Of a DNA stretch of 22,924 nt, positions 6,998-14,191 are shown piece by piece (positions within the stretch are counted from its first letter, which is position 1; each line of letters begins with the position of its first letter). A program made the translations under genes and the position numbers. Under the pieces are notes generated by a model. It did not search any database and was not told where the DNA came from. It worked only from the letters and a program-made list of their open reading frames with translations. This DNA comes from an uncultured bacterium (GTDB taxonomy: Bacteria > Patescibacteriota > Minisyncoccia > Phycocordibacterales > Phycocordibacteraceae), in the NCBI GenBank assembly GCA_938008595.1, contig CALLKD010000074.1, positions 1 through 22,924 on the forward strand, given 5' to 3'.

Positions 6998-7747
6998 TTA
7001 CTTCGCAGCCTTCCAGAGCACCTCAAATAGTGCCTTTTGGGACGCTACAGCTGCTTCACTGCGTAGTCGTACTATGAGCACCTCAGGGTCATAGAAGTTG
7101 AAAGAAACACTGTCTGGCCGAATGGTTACATTAACAATGTTACCGATGCCGGGAATTACTCGGGAACGGTTTTTGATAATACTCTTTTCCCTATTGTGAC
7201 GAACATCGTCTTCTGTGCCTATGTATCTGAGCTTTATATTCTTTCGTGCACGCAAATCTTCCCACTCCTCTATTCTTCCTTCAAACAATCGCACCCACTC
7301 ATTTCCTGCTCCACCAACAATGTCGAGATAGTCCCCTGGTTTGGCGTCCTCGAGCATTTTAAATTCACTCTGAATAACTGCATCACTTCCACGAAGTATT
7401 TCCACAATACCGCTTGGTGAGCGATCAAATAGCTGCATGAGGTTCTTAACACCATCAAGGGTGTCTATGCGTTGCTTCTCTACTTTCTGATACAACCTAT
7501 CAGGGCTAGCGGCTACATACTTCACTGCCTTGTCCTTACCAACACTTGATATGAGGCGCACCTCGGTGAGCTCTTTAATGGCGTCGTACACATATTGCCG
7601 GTGGAGCTTGGTCTTAATGATGAGGGACTTTGGAGAAAGGGGTGCACCTGCTTCAAGCAACGTCACATATACACTAGCAGCCTTAGCAGAAAGGCCTGCT
7701 TTTAGGGCGCTTTCTATGTATACGTTTCCTTGCTTTTCTTTAGTCAT
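6998..7747 (-). CDS. TrmB-family transcriptional regulator
   Basis: A 249-residue protein with an N-terminal winged helix-turn-helix of the TrmB type (about residues 12-70: ALKAGLSAKAASVYVTLLEAG split across the first helix, then SLIIKTKLHRQYVYDAIKEL). A linker with coiled-coil character follows (about 82-105), then a C-terminal alpha/beta domain that in archaeal TrmB binds sugars (here PSGIVEILRGSDAV onward). TrmB proteins are common in archaea and in CPR bacteria, and the ligand here cannot be told. The start ATG (7745-7747) has TATAGT 9 nt upstream, so its mRNA is probably leaderless. A direct repeat in its promoter could be its own operator. It precedes lysS on the same strand but lysS has a separate -10. 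Confidence 0.85.
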   Translation of the reverse strand: MTKEKQGNVYIESALKAGLSAKAASVYVTLLEAGAPLSPKSLIIKTKLHRQYVYDAIKELTEVRLISSVGKDKAVKYVAASPDRLYQKVEKQRIDTLDGVKNLMQLFDRSPSGIVEILRGSDAVIQSEFKMLEDAKPGDYLDIVGGAGNEWVRLFEGRIEEWEDLRARKNIKLRYIGTEDDVRHNREKSIIKNRSRVIPGIGNIVNVTIRPDSVSFNFYDPEVLIVRLRSEAAVASQKALFEVLWKAAK

Positions 7748-7756
7748 ACTTTTATG

Positions 7757-7785
7757 ACTATACTACGAAATGCAGCATGCAGTAA
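7757..7785 (-). promoter_or_regulatory. Promoter of the TrmB-like gene with a direct repeat
   Basis: On the minus strand TTACTG (7780-7785), 17 nt, then TATAGT (7757-7762), then 9 nt to the ATG. The spacer holds CTGCAT-G-CTGCAT (7770-7782), a direct repeat that overlaps the -35 and could be an operator. The -35 match is weak. Confidence 0.5.
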
Positions 7786-7794
7786 GCCATATAT

Positions 7795-7831
7795 ACACAA
7801 AAACACTGTACAAGATACAGTGTTTTTGTGT
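7795..7831 (-). terminator. Terminator-like hairpin after greA
   Basis: A perfect 16-bp stem (ACACAAAAACACTGTA at 7795-7810 with its complement at 7816-7831) and a 5-nt loop, starting 12 nt after the greA stop. The base of the stem is T-rich on the minus strand (TGTTTTTGTGT). It is AT-rich for an intrinsic terminator, but position and perfection support the role. Confidence 0.7.
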
Positions 7832-7843
7832 GATTAGTGTAGG

Positions 7844-8317
7844 TTACACCACCTTCTCAATCGAATACGTTTGCTTTCCGTTTGGTGTTTCAAAAGTAAA
7901 CACATCTCCCTTCTTCTTTCCCATAATGGCAGCACCGAGTGGTGAGACATGCGATAGTTTACGTTCACGCATGTCTGCTTCTTCAGAGCCTACAATAGTG
8001 TACTCGTGTGTTTCAGCACTTCCCTCCTTCTTAATATGCACTACGGAGCCGAAACCAACGATGTCTTTCTTCTTTCCATCAGTCACAATCTTTGCACGCT
8101 TTACGAGCTCTTCAAGTTTACGAATACGCTCTTCGGTAGCGGCTTGGAGATCACGTGCTTCTTGGTATTCAGCATTTTCTGAAAGATCACCGAGTGAACG
8201 TGCGTATTCGAGATTCTTTGCAATTTCTGTACGACGAACAGTCTTAAGATTTTCGAGCTCTTTTACCATCTCATCAAACTTCTCTTGACTCACCATTGTT
8301 TCGGGCTCGGGTATCAT
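7844..8317 (-). CDS. greA: Transcription elongation factor GreA
   Basis: GreA enters the RNA polymerase secondary channel and stimulates cleavage of backtracked transcripts. The 157-residue product (family about 158) has an N-terminal coiled coil with the tip motif GDLSENAEYQEARD and the C-terminal FKBP-like domain with SPLGAAIMGKKKGD. The start MIPEPET at 8315-8317 is chosen because it restores the normal GreA length; the ATG at 8296 (MVSQEKF) is the alternative. A frame open to 8410 is too long and lies upstream of the predicted transcription start. The gene follows mrdA by about 90 nt and has its own promoter. A strong hairpin follows. Confidence 0.96.
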   Translation of the reverse strand: MIPEPETMVSQEKFDEMVKELENLKTVRRTEIAKNLEYARSLGDLSENAEYQEARDLQAATEERIRKLEELVKRAKIVTDGKKKDIVGFGSVVHIKKEGSAETHEYTIVGSEEADMRERKLSHVSPLGAAIMGKKKGDVFTFETPNGKQTYSIEKVV

Positions 8318-8352
8318 TGTGTATTTTTTATGAATTGAACGATTGTGCTTGT

Positions 8353-8380
8353 ATTTTACGTGACCGTATCGTTCCGTCAA
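8353..8380 (-). promoter_or_regulatory. Sigma70-type promoter of greA
   Basis: On the minus strand TTGACG (8375-8380), a 16-nt spacer, then TAAAAT (8353-8358); each hexamer matches consensus at five of six positions. The expected start near 8346 leaves a leader of about 29 nt before the greA ATG at 8317, unlike the leaderless genes nearby. Confidence 0.75.
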
Positions 8381-8386
8381 CGTGTG

Positions 8387-8396
8387 GGGGTACCCC
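8387..8396. repeat. Palindrome GGGGTACCCC beside the greA -35
   Basis: A perfect 10-bp GC palindrome ends 6 bp upstream of the greA -35 hexamer, between it and the mrdA stop codon. No T-tract follows, so it is not a convincing terminator; an operator or mRNA end structure is possible. Confidence 0.3.
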
Positions 8397-8409
8397 TCCG
8401 TACGACCCA

Positions 8410-10077
8410 TTATTCAAAGTATTCAGGAGCACTTGCGTGCAGCGCCTGGAGGAACTGGTGAATGACATAAACACCACCGATGGGGTTTCCGGCAGGACCC
8501 TTTTCCATTACAACCACATATACATACTTAGGTTTGTCATACGGGAAGAACCCTACGGCCCATGAGTTATAGAACTCATTATGGAATCCAAGCTGTGCAG
8601 TACCGGTTTTCCCCGCCACCTTCACAAAGGAAAGATCGTTTAGACCAATAGAGGTACCTTCAGTGGCCCCAAGGCGCATACCTTCACGAACGATGCGTAG
8701 TGCATCTTTGTCTACCGGAATACTCTCTCCTGAGGGTGGTGCTCCCTTGAGGATGGTTGGTTTGATGAGCTTCCCTCCATTTGCAATGGCAGCAATGGCA
8801 CGCGCTTCTTCAATGGGAGTAATCTGCATTGCATACTGCCCGATTGCAGTGTGATACGTGTCGCCAATACGCCACGGCTCCTTTAGTTTCTCTTCCTTCC
8901 ATGCGGGAGATGGCACAAACCCAGAAGCTTCACGAGAAAGCTCAATACCGGTTGGCTTTGTATATCCATAGGTCTCATACCAGTACTTAAGTCGTTCAAT
9001 ACCAAGACCTGCCTGACCACCAAATCCTCCTCCTACCGTATAGAAATATACGTCTGAAGAGAAGGCTATGGCATGCCGCACATCCATAGCACCAAGTGCC
9101 TTCCAGTCACGGAAGATGGTTGGACGTGAAGGGTCATACTGGTTTGGTACTGAAATAGAGCCTGAAGAATAGATAGTTTTCTCTGGGCTAATTATCTTAT
9201 CCGTAAGTACGCCAGAGGCTTCAATTGGTTTAACCACCGATCCTGGTGTGTATAGCCCAGACACTGCCCTATCAAGATACGGCTGTCGCTTGTCCGTAGC
9301 GTATCCTGCAATCACATTTGCAGGACTACCAGAAGAAAGTACGTTTGGGTCATACTCAGGGTATGAGACAAGGGCGATGACTTCTCCCGTATTTACATCC
9401 ATAAGTATTCCAGACCCTCCCTGGTATGGAATCTTATCAGCAAGTCCCTTGATGGCGTTAAAGAGTGCTGTTTGTACTCGGTAGTCAACAGACAGTGTGA
9501 CAGGCGTACCGTTTCTTGCCGGTGACACACTTCCCTGTGACTGTATAGCGCCGCGTGCATCTTCCTCAACAAGCAGTGTTCCATTCTTTCCTTGTAGCTG
9601 ACTATCAAAGGCATACTCAACGCCAGCAAGTCCGGTGATATCAGTGTCGTAATAGTGCCCACTAGAATCTTTCTTTGGGTATGACGCGTATCCAAGCAGG
9701 TGTGCAAATCCGGGTGTCTTATACTCACGACTCACCATGCCATCCTCTGCAACTTTATTGGAAACAAGCGCCACCCCATTTCTATCCAATATTGCACCCC
9801 GCTGCGCAAAGATTACTTCAGGTCGCAGTCTGTTCTTCTCACTTTGCCGCGCATAGGTTTCTCCCTTAAGTATCTCCAGCTTTGCTGCCTGTACGATAAG
9901 TGCAAGGAAGACGAGCCCTACAAAAACTCCCATGCCAAGATAGGCTCTTCGTGAGAGTGGCTTTTCAAGACGCCCTTCCAAGCTGTTCCTGTTGAATTCC
10001 GGCAGGTTACTGGAATCAAGAAAGATATCGTCTGGATTAAGCTCAAATTCTGTATATCGTCGTTTACGAAACCGCAT
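8410..10077 (-). CDS. mrdA: Penicillin-binding protein 2 (elongasome transpeptidase)
   Basis: A class B PBP of the elongation (Rod) complex. The 555-residue protein has a cytoplasmic N-terminus of about 45 residues, a TM helix at about 47-66 and the RGAILDRNG motif at 93-101. Catalytic motifs are SVVK at 280-283, SSD at 340-342 (the PBP2 form of SxN) and KTGT at 490-493. Between DRNG and HLLGY there are only about 25 residues, far fewer than in typical PBP2, so part of the head of the non-catalytic domain is missing. E. coli PBP2 has about 630 residues with its nucleophile near 330. The gene follows mreD with TAAGGAATG at the junction, fixing its role in lateral-wall synthesis. Confidence 0.94.
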   Translation of the reverse strand: MRFRKRRYTEFELNPDDIFLDSSNLPEFNRNSLEGRLEKPLSRRAYLGMGVFVGLVFLALIVQAAKLEILKGETYARQSEKNRLRPEVIFAQRGAILDRNGVALVSNKVAEDGMVSREYKTPGFAHLLGYASYPKKDSSGHYYDTDITGLAGVEYAFDSQLQGKNGTLLVEEDARGAIQSQGSVSPARNGTPVTLSVDYRVQTALFNAIKGLADKIPYQGGSGILMDVNTGEVIALVSYPEYDPNVLSSGSPANVIAGYATDKRQPYLDRAVSGLYTPGSVVKPIEASGVLTDKIISPEKTIYSSGSISVPNQYDPSRPTIFRDWKALGAMDVRHAIAFSSDVYFYTVGGGFGGQAGLGIERLKYWYETYGYTKPTGIELSREASGFVPSPAWKEEKLKEPWRIGDTYHTAIGQYAMQITPIEEARAIAAIANGGKLIKPTILKGAPPSGESIPVDKDALRIVREGMRLGATEGTSIGLNDLSFVKVAGKTGTAQLGFHNEFYNSWAVGFFPYDKPKYVYVVVMEKGPAGNPIGGVYVIHQFLQALHASAPEYFE

Positions 10078-10080
10078 TCC

Positions 10081-10344
10081 TTACATAATACGCGTGCGAA
10101 CCAGATAGCGCACCCCGTAGGTGATCATACACACAAGAGCACCACCGCATAGACCAAGAGGCAGGGTATGCCCCGGATAATAGAGAAGATCAACCAGTAC
10201 ACCAACAAAGAATGGGACAGCCGGCATATACAGTCCTGCAACAACTCCAAGGAATACCGTTACTGCGCTTGAAAAAAGAAAGGGAGAAAGGAGTGCAAGA
10301 GCAGTGAGCGCAATAACAAAGGGGCGGCTTACAAAAAAACTCAT
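10081..10344 (-). CDS. mreD: MreD-like rod-shape membrane protein
   Basis: A short (87-residue) highly hydrophobic protein with three probable TM segments (about residues 7-25, 27-46 and 51-80). MreD is normally about 160 residues, so this is a minimal or divergent version. The call depends on position between mreC and mrdA. The ATG at 10342-10344 (MSFFVSRP) is preferred because it lies 4 nt after the mreC stop; an alternative ATG at 10368 would overlap mreC by 20 nt and add eight polar residues. MreD is thought to modulate MreC activation of PBP2. Confidence 0.75.
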   Translation of the reverse strand: MSFFVSRPFVIALTALALLSPFLFSSAVTVFLGVVAGLYMPAVPFFVGVLVDLLYYPGHTLPLGLCGGALVCMITYGVRYLVRTRIM

Positions 10345-10348
10345 AGTA

Positions 10349-11161
10349 TTAGTGTGCGTGCCTATCAATCGTTACATCGGTAACTGAGAATGGATTCACG
10401 TACGGCAAGATACGTAGGGTAACGTTTGGTGAAGAAGGATCGTTTTCAATTGATGACACAACACCAATAGGAAGTGCTCCTCCTGACACAACGTAGAGCA
10501 CATCCCCCACTACAATTCCCGCTTCCTTTGGCAAGATGGCAGAAAAAGCACCTGCTCCTTCTCCGAGAATATTTACCGGAACACGCTGTACACCAACCCA
10601 CCCAGCAGTGGTAGTACCGGTGAGCGAAAAGAGTGAAGCGCGTGATGAGCGTGCGGTGGTTTGGGTAATGCGACCCATGGGTACTCCCCCAGGACCGTAT
10701 ACAAAGGCATTCTCCTCTACACCAGCGTCACGTCCTTGATCAAGGATAAGTACCCCATATGGAGCAACCGGTGGACGTGCAACAACACCAGCAAGTATTC
10801 CTCGCTCTGTAGTAATCCGTGTACCAAGCAACCGGGTAAGATCCTCTACTTTTGATGCGAGTACAGTGTTTTGGTTGGAAAGCTCTGTATGTTCCTTTTC
10901 AAGCGTGTCCACTTTCGCACGGAGTGCCTCGGTAGATTCTGTATTGGTAGCAACTCCCACTGCAGCAGTAAGGCGGGTACCAGCAGTTATGAGTGGTGTT
11001 ACAAGTGTAAGAAACGTCTGTGGCGCAACCAAACGAATGAAGACACACAGTACGAGTACCATTATGGAAATACCAAGACCAATAGAAAAAGGTGGTGATG
11101 CGGTAACACCCCTTCCCTGAAACCCAATGTTATTTGCCTTGCGGAAGTATTGCTTCTTCAT
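10349..11161 (-). CDS. mreC: Rod-shape-determining protein MreC
   Basis: MreC is a bitopic elongasome scaffold that activates PBP2. The 270-residue product has a basic cytoplasmic N-terminus, a TM helix at about residues 27-47, a coiled coil at about 75-112 (ALRAKVDTLEKEHTELSNQN) and a C-terminal beta-barrel region with typical glycine-rich turns (VLILDQGRDAGVEENAFVYG). Length is within the family range. The ATG lies 32 nt inside the 3' end of mreB; the next in-frame ATG would lie within the TM helix, so the overlap is probably real and suggests coupling. It is followed by mreD. Confidence 0.92.
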   Translation of the reverse strand: MKKQYFRKANNIGFQGRGVTASPPFSIGLGISIMVLVLCVFIRLVAPQTFLTLVTPLITAGTRLTAAVGVATNTESTEALRAKVDTLEKEHTELSNQNTVLASKVEDLTRLLGTRITTERGILAGVVARPPVAPYGVLILDQGRDAGVEENAFVYGPGGVPMGRITQTTARSSRASLFSLTGTTTAGWVGVQRVPVNILGEGAGAFSAILPKEAGIVVGDVLYVVSGGALPIGVVSSIENDPSSPNVTLRILPYVNPFSVTDVTIDRHAH

Positions 11162-12188
11162 GCATAAAGACGTCCTGCCACGGACGTGGATCCTCCGTTA
11201 CAATTCCGGTACCACGAACAACTGCAGTGAGTGGATCATTTGCTACGTGTACCGGCACACCAAGCATTCTTGAGAGAAGCTCCGGTAGTCCCCGCAGTAG
11301 CGCACCACCACCAAAGACGGTAACGCCACGCTCAAGCACGTCTGACAGTAGTTCAGGTGGAGTGTGTTCAATAACCTCCTTCATAGACTCCATCAAACTA
11401 TCAAGTGACGGCATGAGTGCTTCACGTACGTGTGCTGACGTAAGTACTACTTCTCGTGGAAGTCCGGTTGCAAGATCACGCCCACGAATAGCACGTGACA
11501 ATTCCTCTTCAAGCGGTAGCACTGCGCCAATGGCAATCTTTGTTTCCTCTGCGGTCTTTTCTCCAATGGCAAGCTGGAACTCACTTCGTACAAAGTCGAT
11601 GATGTTTTCATTAAAGCGATCACCTGCCACTTGTGAACTCTTACTTGCAACAGAGCCACCAAGGGCAAGCACGGCGATATCTGTTGTTCCTGCGCCGATA
11701 TCAAGCACCATGGTACCGACGGCCTGTGTAACCGGAAGTTTTGCGCCAATAGCACCAGCCATTGGCTCTTCAATAATAAATACTTCACGAGCCCCTGCCG
11801 TGAGTGCAGCATCTCGTACCGCGCGGCTTTCTACGTTTGTAACTCCCGTAGGTACACCAACCACCACCCGTGGTCCAAACAATTTATTACTTCCTGCCTG
11901 AGCCTTCTGGATTAGGTACGCAAGAAGCTCTTGTGTTACTTCAAAGTCTGAGATTACACCATGTGAAAGTGGGCGCACTGCACGAATGTGCGGTGGTGTT
12001 TTCCCAAGCATCACCTTAGCGGCATTCCCTACCGCTACCACCTGTCCGGTCTTTTCGTTTACCGTCACTACAGAAGGTTCGTTTAGCACGATGCCGCGAC
12101 CACGAACATATACCAGTGTGTTCCCAGTACCAAGATCGATACCAATGTCACTTGAAAAGAATGAGCTTCGTGAAAATCGCTTTGCCAT
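11130..12188 (-). CDS. mreB: Rod-shape-determining actin homologue MreB
   Basis: MreB forms membrane-bound filaments that orient lateral-wall synthesis. The 352-residue product has the actin-fold phosphate-1 loop DIGIDLGTGNT at 14-24, phosphate-2 DIGAGTTDIAVLALGG near 168-183, and the C-terminal adenosine motif GGGALLRGLPELL. Length is close to the usual 340-350, with a short Ser/Phe/Arg N-terminal extension (AKRFSRSSFFSS) that might act as a membrane anchor. It starts 5 nt after the proS stop and overlaps mreC by 32 nt, so it is expressed from the proS promoter unless an internal one exists. Confidence 0.97.
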   Translation of the reverse strand: MAKRFSRSSFFSSDIGIDLGTGNTLVYVRGRGIVLNEPSVVTVNEKTGQVVAVGNAAKVMLGKTPPHIRAVRPLSHGVISDFEVTQELLAYLIQKAQAGSNKLFGPRVVVGVPTGVTNVESRAVRDAALTAGAREVFIIEEPMAGAIGAKLPVTQAVGTMVLDIGAGTTDIAVLALGGSVASKSSQVAGDRFNENIIDFVRSEFQLAIGEKTAEETKIAIGAVLPLEEELSRAIRGRDLATGLPREVVLTSAHVREALMPSLDSLMESMKEVIEHTPPELLSDVLERGVTVFGGGALLRGLPELLSRMLGVPVHVANDPLTAVVRGTGIVTEDPRPWQDVFMHEEAILPQGK

Positions 12189-12193
12189 AGGTA

Positions 12194-13441
12194 TTATCCA
12201 AACGACGCAAGAAGCTCTTCCCTGCTAACACTTTTTGCCTCCCCAGTGCTACGCTCCACCATCTCTACTAGTCCTGTTGTGATGGTGTTCTTACCTACCA
12301 GTATACGAAGTGGTATACCAATAAGGTCACTGTCAGCAAGCTTTTCTCCTGCACGTGCGTCTCTGTTGTCATAGAGCACAGAAACACCCGCTGCGCGGAG
12401 GTCTTCATAAAGCTGCTCTGCATAGGCAACCACTGTTTCATCATTAGAAACAAGAGACAAAAGATGTACGGCAAACGGCGCAATGGTTGTTGGCCATACC
12501 ATGCCCTTTTCGTCTGCAAGTGATTCAACTATCACTCCCATAAGTCGGGTAGTGCCAAGTCCATAGCACCCCATAATTGGGTACTGGTCCTGTCCTTGCT
12601 CATCTCGATATTGAAAGCCAAGTGCCTTTGGGTAGCGGGTGCCAAGGTCAAATACGTTACCAACTTCTGAGGCAACCCCTTTGTGTAGCGTACCATTCCC
12701 ACACTTCTTGCAGGCAGCACCTTCAGTGAGGTCTCCTGCCACCTCTTCATTTACACAGTACTCACAGGCGTCACAGTATAGGATGGTGTCTTCTCCAGCA
12801 TCAGTTAGGATCATGAACTCGTATGAGATCTTTTCACTGAAGCTTCCCCCTGACGCTTCAGTTACTTTTGCAACCAGTCCACACGCACTATATATACGCA
12901 GATATGCCTGCTTAACTATTTCATAGAAGCGATCAAAGTCTTCCTGTGAGGTATGGAAGCTGTACATGTCCTTCATGCCAAATTCACGACCACGCATGAT
13001 ACCTGACTTGGCACGAAGCTCGTCACGATACTTCTGTCCTATCTGATATATCGCTACCGGTAGATCCTTATATGATGGTGCGTACTCTGACGCAATTGGC
13101 GTTACAATCTCCTCCTCACTTTGTCCGAGCGCATATTGTTTTTCAGTACGAGAGTCAATCTTAAACAACACATCAACCGCGTCCCACGCACCGGTCTGCT
13201 TCCATGGCTCTGAAGGGTGTAGTGTTGCCATGCGGATTTCCTGTCCCCCAATAGCATCCATTTCCTTTCTGATTATCTGTTCGATGTGTGCAAGTACTCG
13301 CACTCCGTATGGCAGGTATGAATACACACCGGCCATTTCCTTATGCACAAACCCTGCACGAATAAGCAGCTGTGCATTCTTTGAAACCTCATCACTTGGT
13401 GCCTCCTTTCTGGTCTTTGTAAATAGGGTATCTTGTCGCAT
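12194..13441 (-). CDS. proS: Prolyl-tRNA synthetase, bacterial type without the INS editing domain
   Basis: A class II synthetase that charges tRNA-Pro. The 415-residue product shows motif 2 (KYRDELRAKSGIMRGREF at 137-154), motif 3 (GCYGLGTTRL at 291-300) and a C-terminal anticodon-binding domain. In most bacterial ProRS (about 570 residues) an INS domain that hydrolyses Ala-tRNA-Pro lies between motifs 2 and 3. Here only about 17 residues separate C223/C226 from C244/C247, so INS is absent. The four cysteines may form a small zinc site. The start has TATACT 7 nt upstream and is probably leaderless. It is the first gene of the mreBCD-mrdA operon. Confidence 0.96.
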   Translation of the reverse strand: MRQDTLFTKTRKEAPSDEVSKNAQLLIRAGFVHKEMAGVYSYLPYGVRVLAHIEQIIRKEMDAIGGQEIRMATLHPSEPWKQTGAWDAVDVLFKIDSRTEKQYALGQSEEEIVTPIASEYAPSYKDLPVAIYQIGQKYRDELRAKSGIMRGREFGMKDMYSFHTSQEDFDRFYEIVKQAYLRIYSACGLVAKVTEASGGSFSEKISYEFMILTDAGEDTILYCDACEYCVNEEVAGDLTEGAACKKCGNGTLHKGVASEVGNVFDLGTRYPKALGFQYRDEQGQDQYPIMGCYGLGTTRLMGVIVESLADEKGMVWPTTIAPFAVHLLSLVSNDETVVAYAEQLYEDLRAAGVSVLYDNRDARAGEKLADSDLIGIPLRILVGKNTITTGLVEMVERSTGEAKSVSREELLASFG

Positions 13442-13448
13442 TGGATAC

Positions 13449-13476
13449 AGTATACGCGCTTGGGGCGACGGTACAA
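13449..13476 (-). promoter_or_regulatory. Promoter of the proS-mreBCD-mrdA operon
   Basis: On the minus strand TTGTAC (13471-13476), a 16-nt spacer and TATACT (13449-13454). The -10 ends 7 nt before the proS ATG, so the mRNA is predicted to start at or next to the ATG. It is divergent from the promoter of the guanylate-kinase-like gene. Confidence 0.7.
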
Positions 13477-13494
13477 AATGTGTTTAGAGAAGCC

Positions 13495-13522
13495 TTGGCA
13501 AAAGACATGTAGGTGTTGTAAT
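13495..13522 (+). promoter_or_regulatory. Promoter of the guanylate-kinase-like gene
   Basis: TTGGCA (13495-13500), a 16-nt spacer and TGTAAT (13517-13522); each hexamer has five of six consensus bases. The expected start near 13529 gives a leader of about 29 nt that carries a Shine-Dalgarno sequence. Confidence 0.65.
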
Positions 13523-13544
13523 GTGCATTTGGATCAACCTTGAT

Positions 13545-13550
13545 AGAGGA
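13545..13550 (+). promoter_or_regulatory. Shine-Dalgarno AGAGGA deciding the start at 13558
   Basis: AGAGGA lies 7 nt before the ATG at 13558, favouring that start over the in-frame TTG at 13540. It is one of few clear ribosome-binding sites in the window. Confidence 0.7.
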
Positions 13551-13557
13551 ATTTGAA

Positions 13558-14139
13558 ATGGGCGACATCCTTACTCTCTCCGGGGGCACGGGTGTCGGGA
13601 AGACTAGTCTTGCCCGCGCCCTACTCAAAACACTTCCAACAGAATTCTTCATGGTTAGAAGTGTGACGTCACGAGAGCCGCGTCATACTGACCTTGCAGG
13701 TGAGTATGCGTACGTTAACGAACTTCACATTGCGCAGATGCACAGAGAAGACAAATTGTTGTGGTGGAAGAAGTACGGCAGCACATTCTATGCCACAACA
13801 AAAAACAGTGTACGTGATGCGCTATGGAGGAATGGCATTAGTGTGATGATTCTCACGCCAGATTGCGTAGAGATATTACACAGGGTGCTTGAGAACGCCC
13901 TAGGTCATGATGAGGCCTGTCATTCCTTCTATATCGAATCCCCGTCTGAGGCTGAAATCATGCGCCGTCTTAACCATGACGGTACGCGTGGTGACATTGC
14001 CGAACGAATGAAGGAAGAGCGTGGGTGGTACGAAACCGCCATGGCTTCGGGGAAGTTCACTTTTATCAAAAACGAGCAGAATATGTTCGAAGAAACACTC
14101 CGTTCAATACTTAGGTCTCTGGACCTTCGAAAAGCGTGA
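13558..14139 (+). CDS. Guanylate-kinase-like P-loop nucleotide kinase
   Basis: A 193-residue protein. A P-loop GGTGVGKTS lies at residues 9-17, RSVTSREPR follows (compare SxTTRxPR, the GMP-binding segment of guanylate kinase), then GEYAYV (compare G-x-x-Y-x-F) and WWKKYGSTFYATTK (compare the Tyr-rich GMP site followed by YGT). A lid-like arginine-rich segment (MRRLNHDGTRGDIAERM) is near residue 138-155. Order and size fit guanylate kinase (about 200 residues), which phosphorylates GMP to GDP, but several signature residues differ, so a related kinase with another substrate is possible. It has its own promoter and Shine-Dalgarno sequence and ends in a strong terminator, so it is a one-gene transcript divergent from proS. 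Confidence 0.75.
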   Translation: MGDILTLSGGTGVGKTSLARALLKTLPTEFFMVRSVTSREPRHTDLAGEYAYVNELHIAQMHREDKLLWWKKYGSTFYATTKNSVRDALWRNGISVMILTPDCVEILHRVLENALGHDEACHSFYIESPSEAEIMRRLNHDGTRGDIAERMKEERGWYETAMASGKFTFIKNEQNMFEETLRSILRSLDLRKA

Positions 14140-14145
14140 GCAGCT

Positions 14146-14173
14146 GGGGCCGCGTACGTACGCGGCCCCTTTT
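14146..14173 (+). terminator. Intrinsic terminator after the guanylate-kinase-like gene
   Basis: A perfect GC-rich inverted repeat, GGGGCCGCGTAC then GTACGCGGCCCC (14146-14169), followed by TTTT, 6 nt after the stop codon. A 10-bp stem with a GTAC loop is the likely fold. Confidence 0.9.
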
Positions 14174-14178
14174 GTGTG

Positions 14179-14184
14179 TATACT
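14179..14184 (+). promoter_or_regulatory. -10 element of the NUDIX gene
   Basis: TATACT ends 7 nt before the ATG at 14192, directly downstream of the terminator's T-tract. A leaderless mRNA is predicted. No clear -35 lies at the right distance because the terminator stem occupies that place. Confidence 0.6.
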
Positions 14185-14191
14185 TATATAT

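Noticed and set aside
8387..8396. GGGGTACCCC as the mrdA terminator
   Set aside because: The stem has no real loop and no T-tract follows; it is listed only as a palindrome.
11134..11901. A 255-codon open frame antisense to mreB
   Set aside because: MreB is certain on the other strand; the product is Ser/Thr/Pro-rich in the manner of shadow frames.
14151..14162. GCGTACGTACGC, also present near 22647, as a dispersed repeat
   Set aside because: One copy is part of a terminator stem and the other lies within a coding region; two copies of a short palindrome are not enough to call a repeat family.
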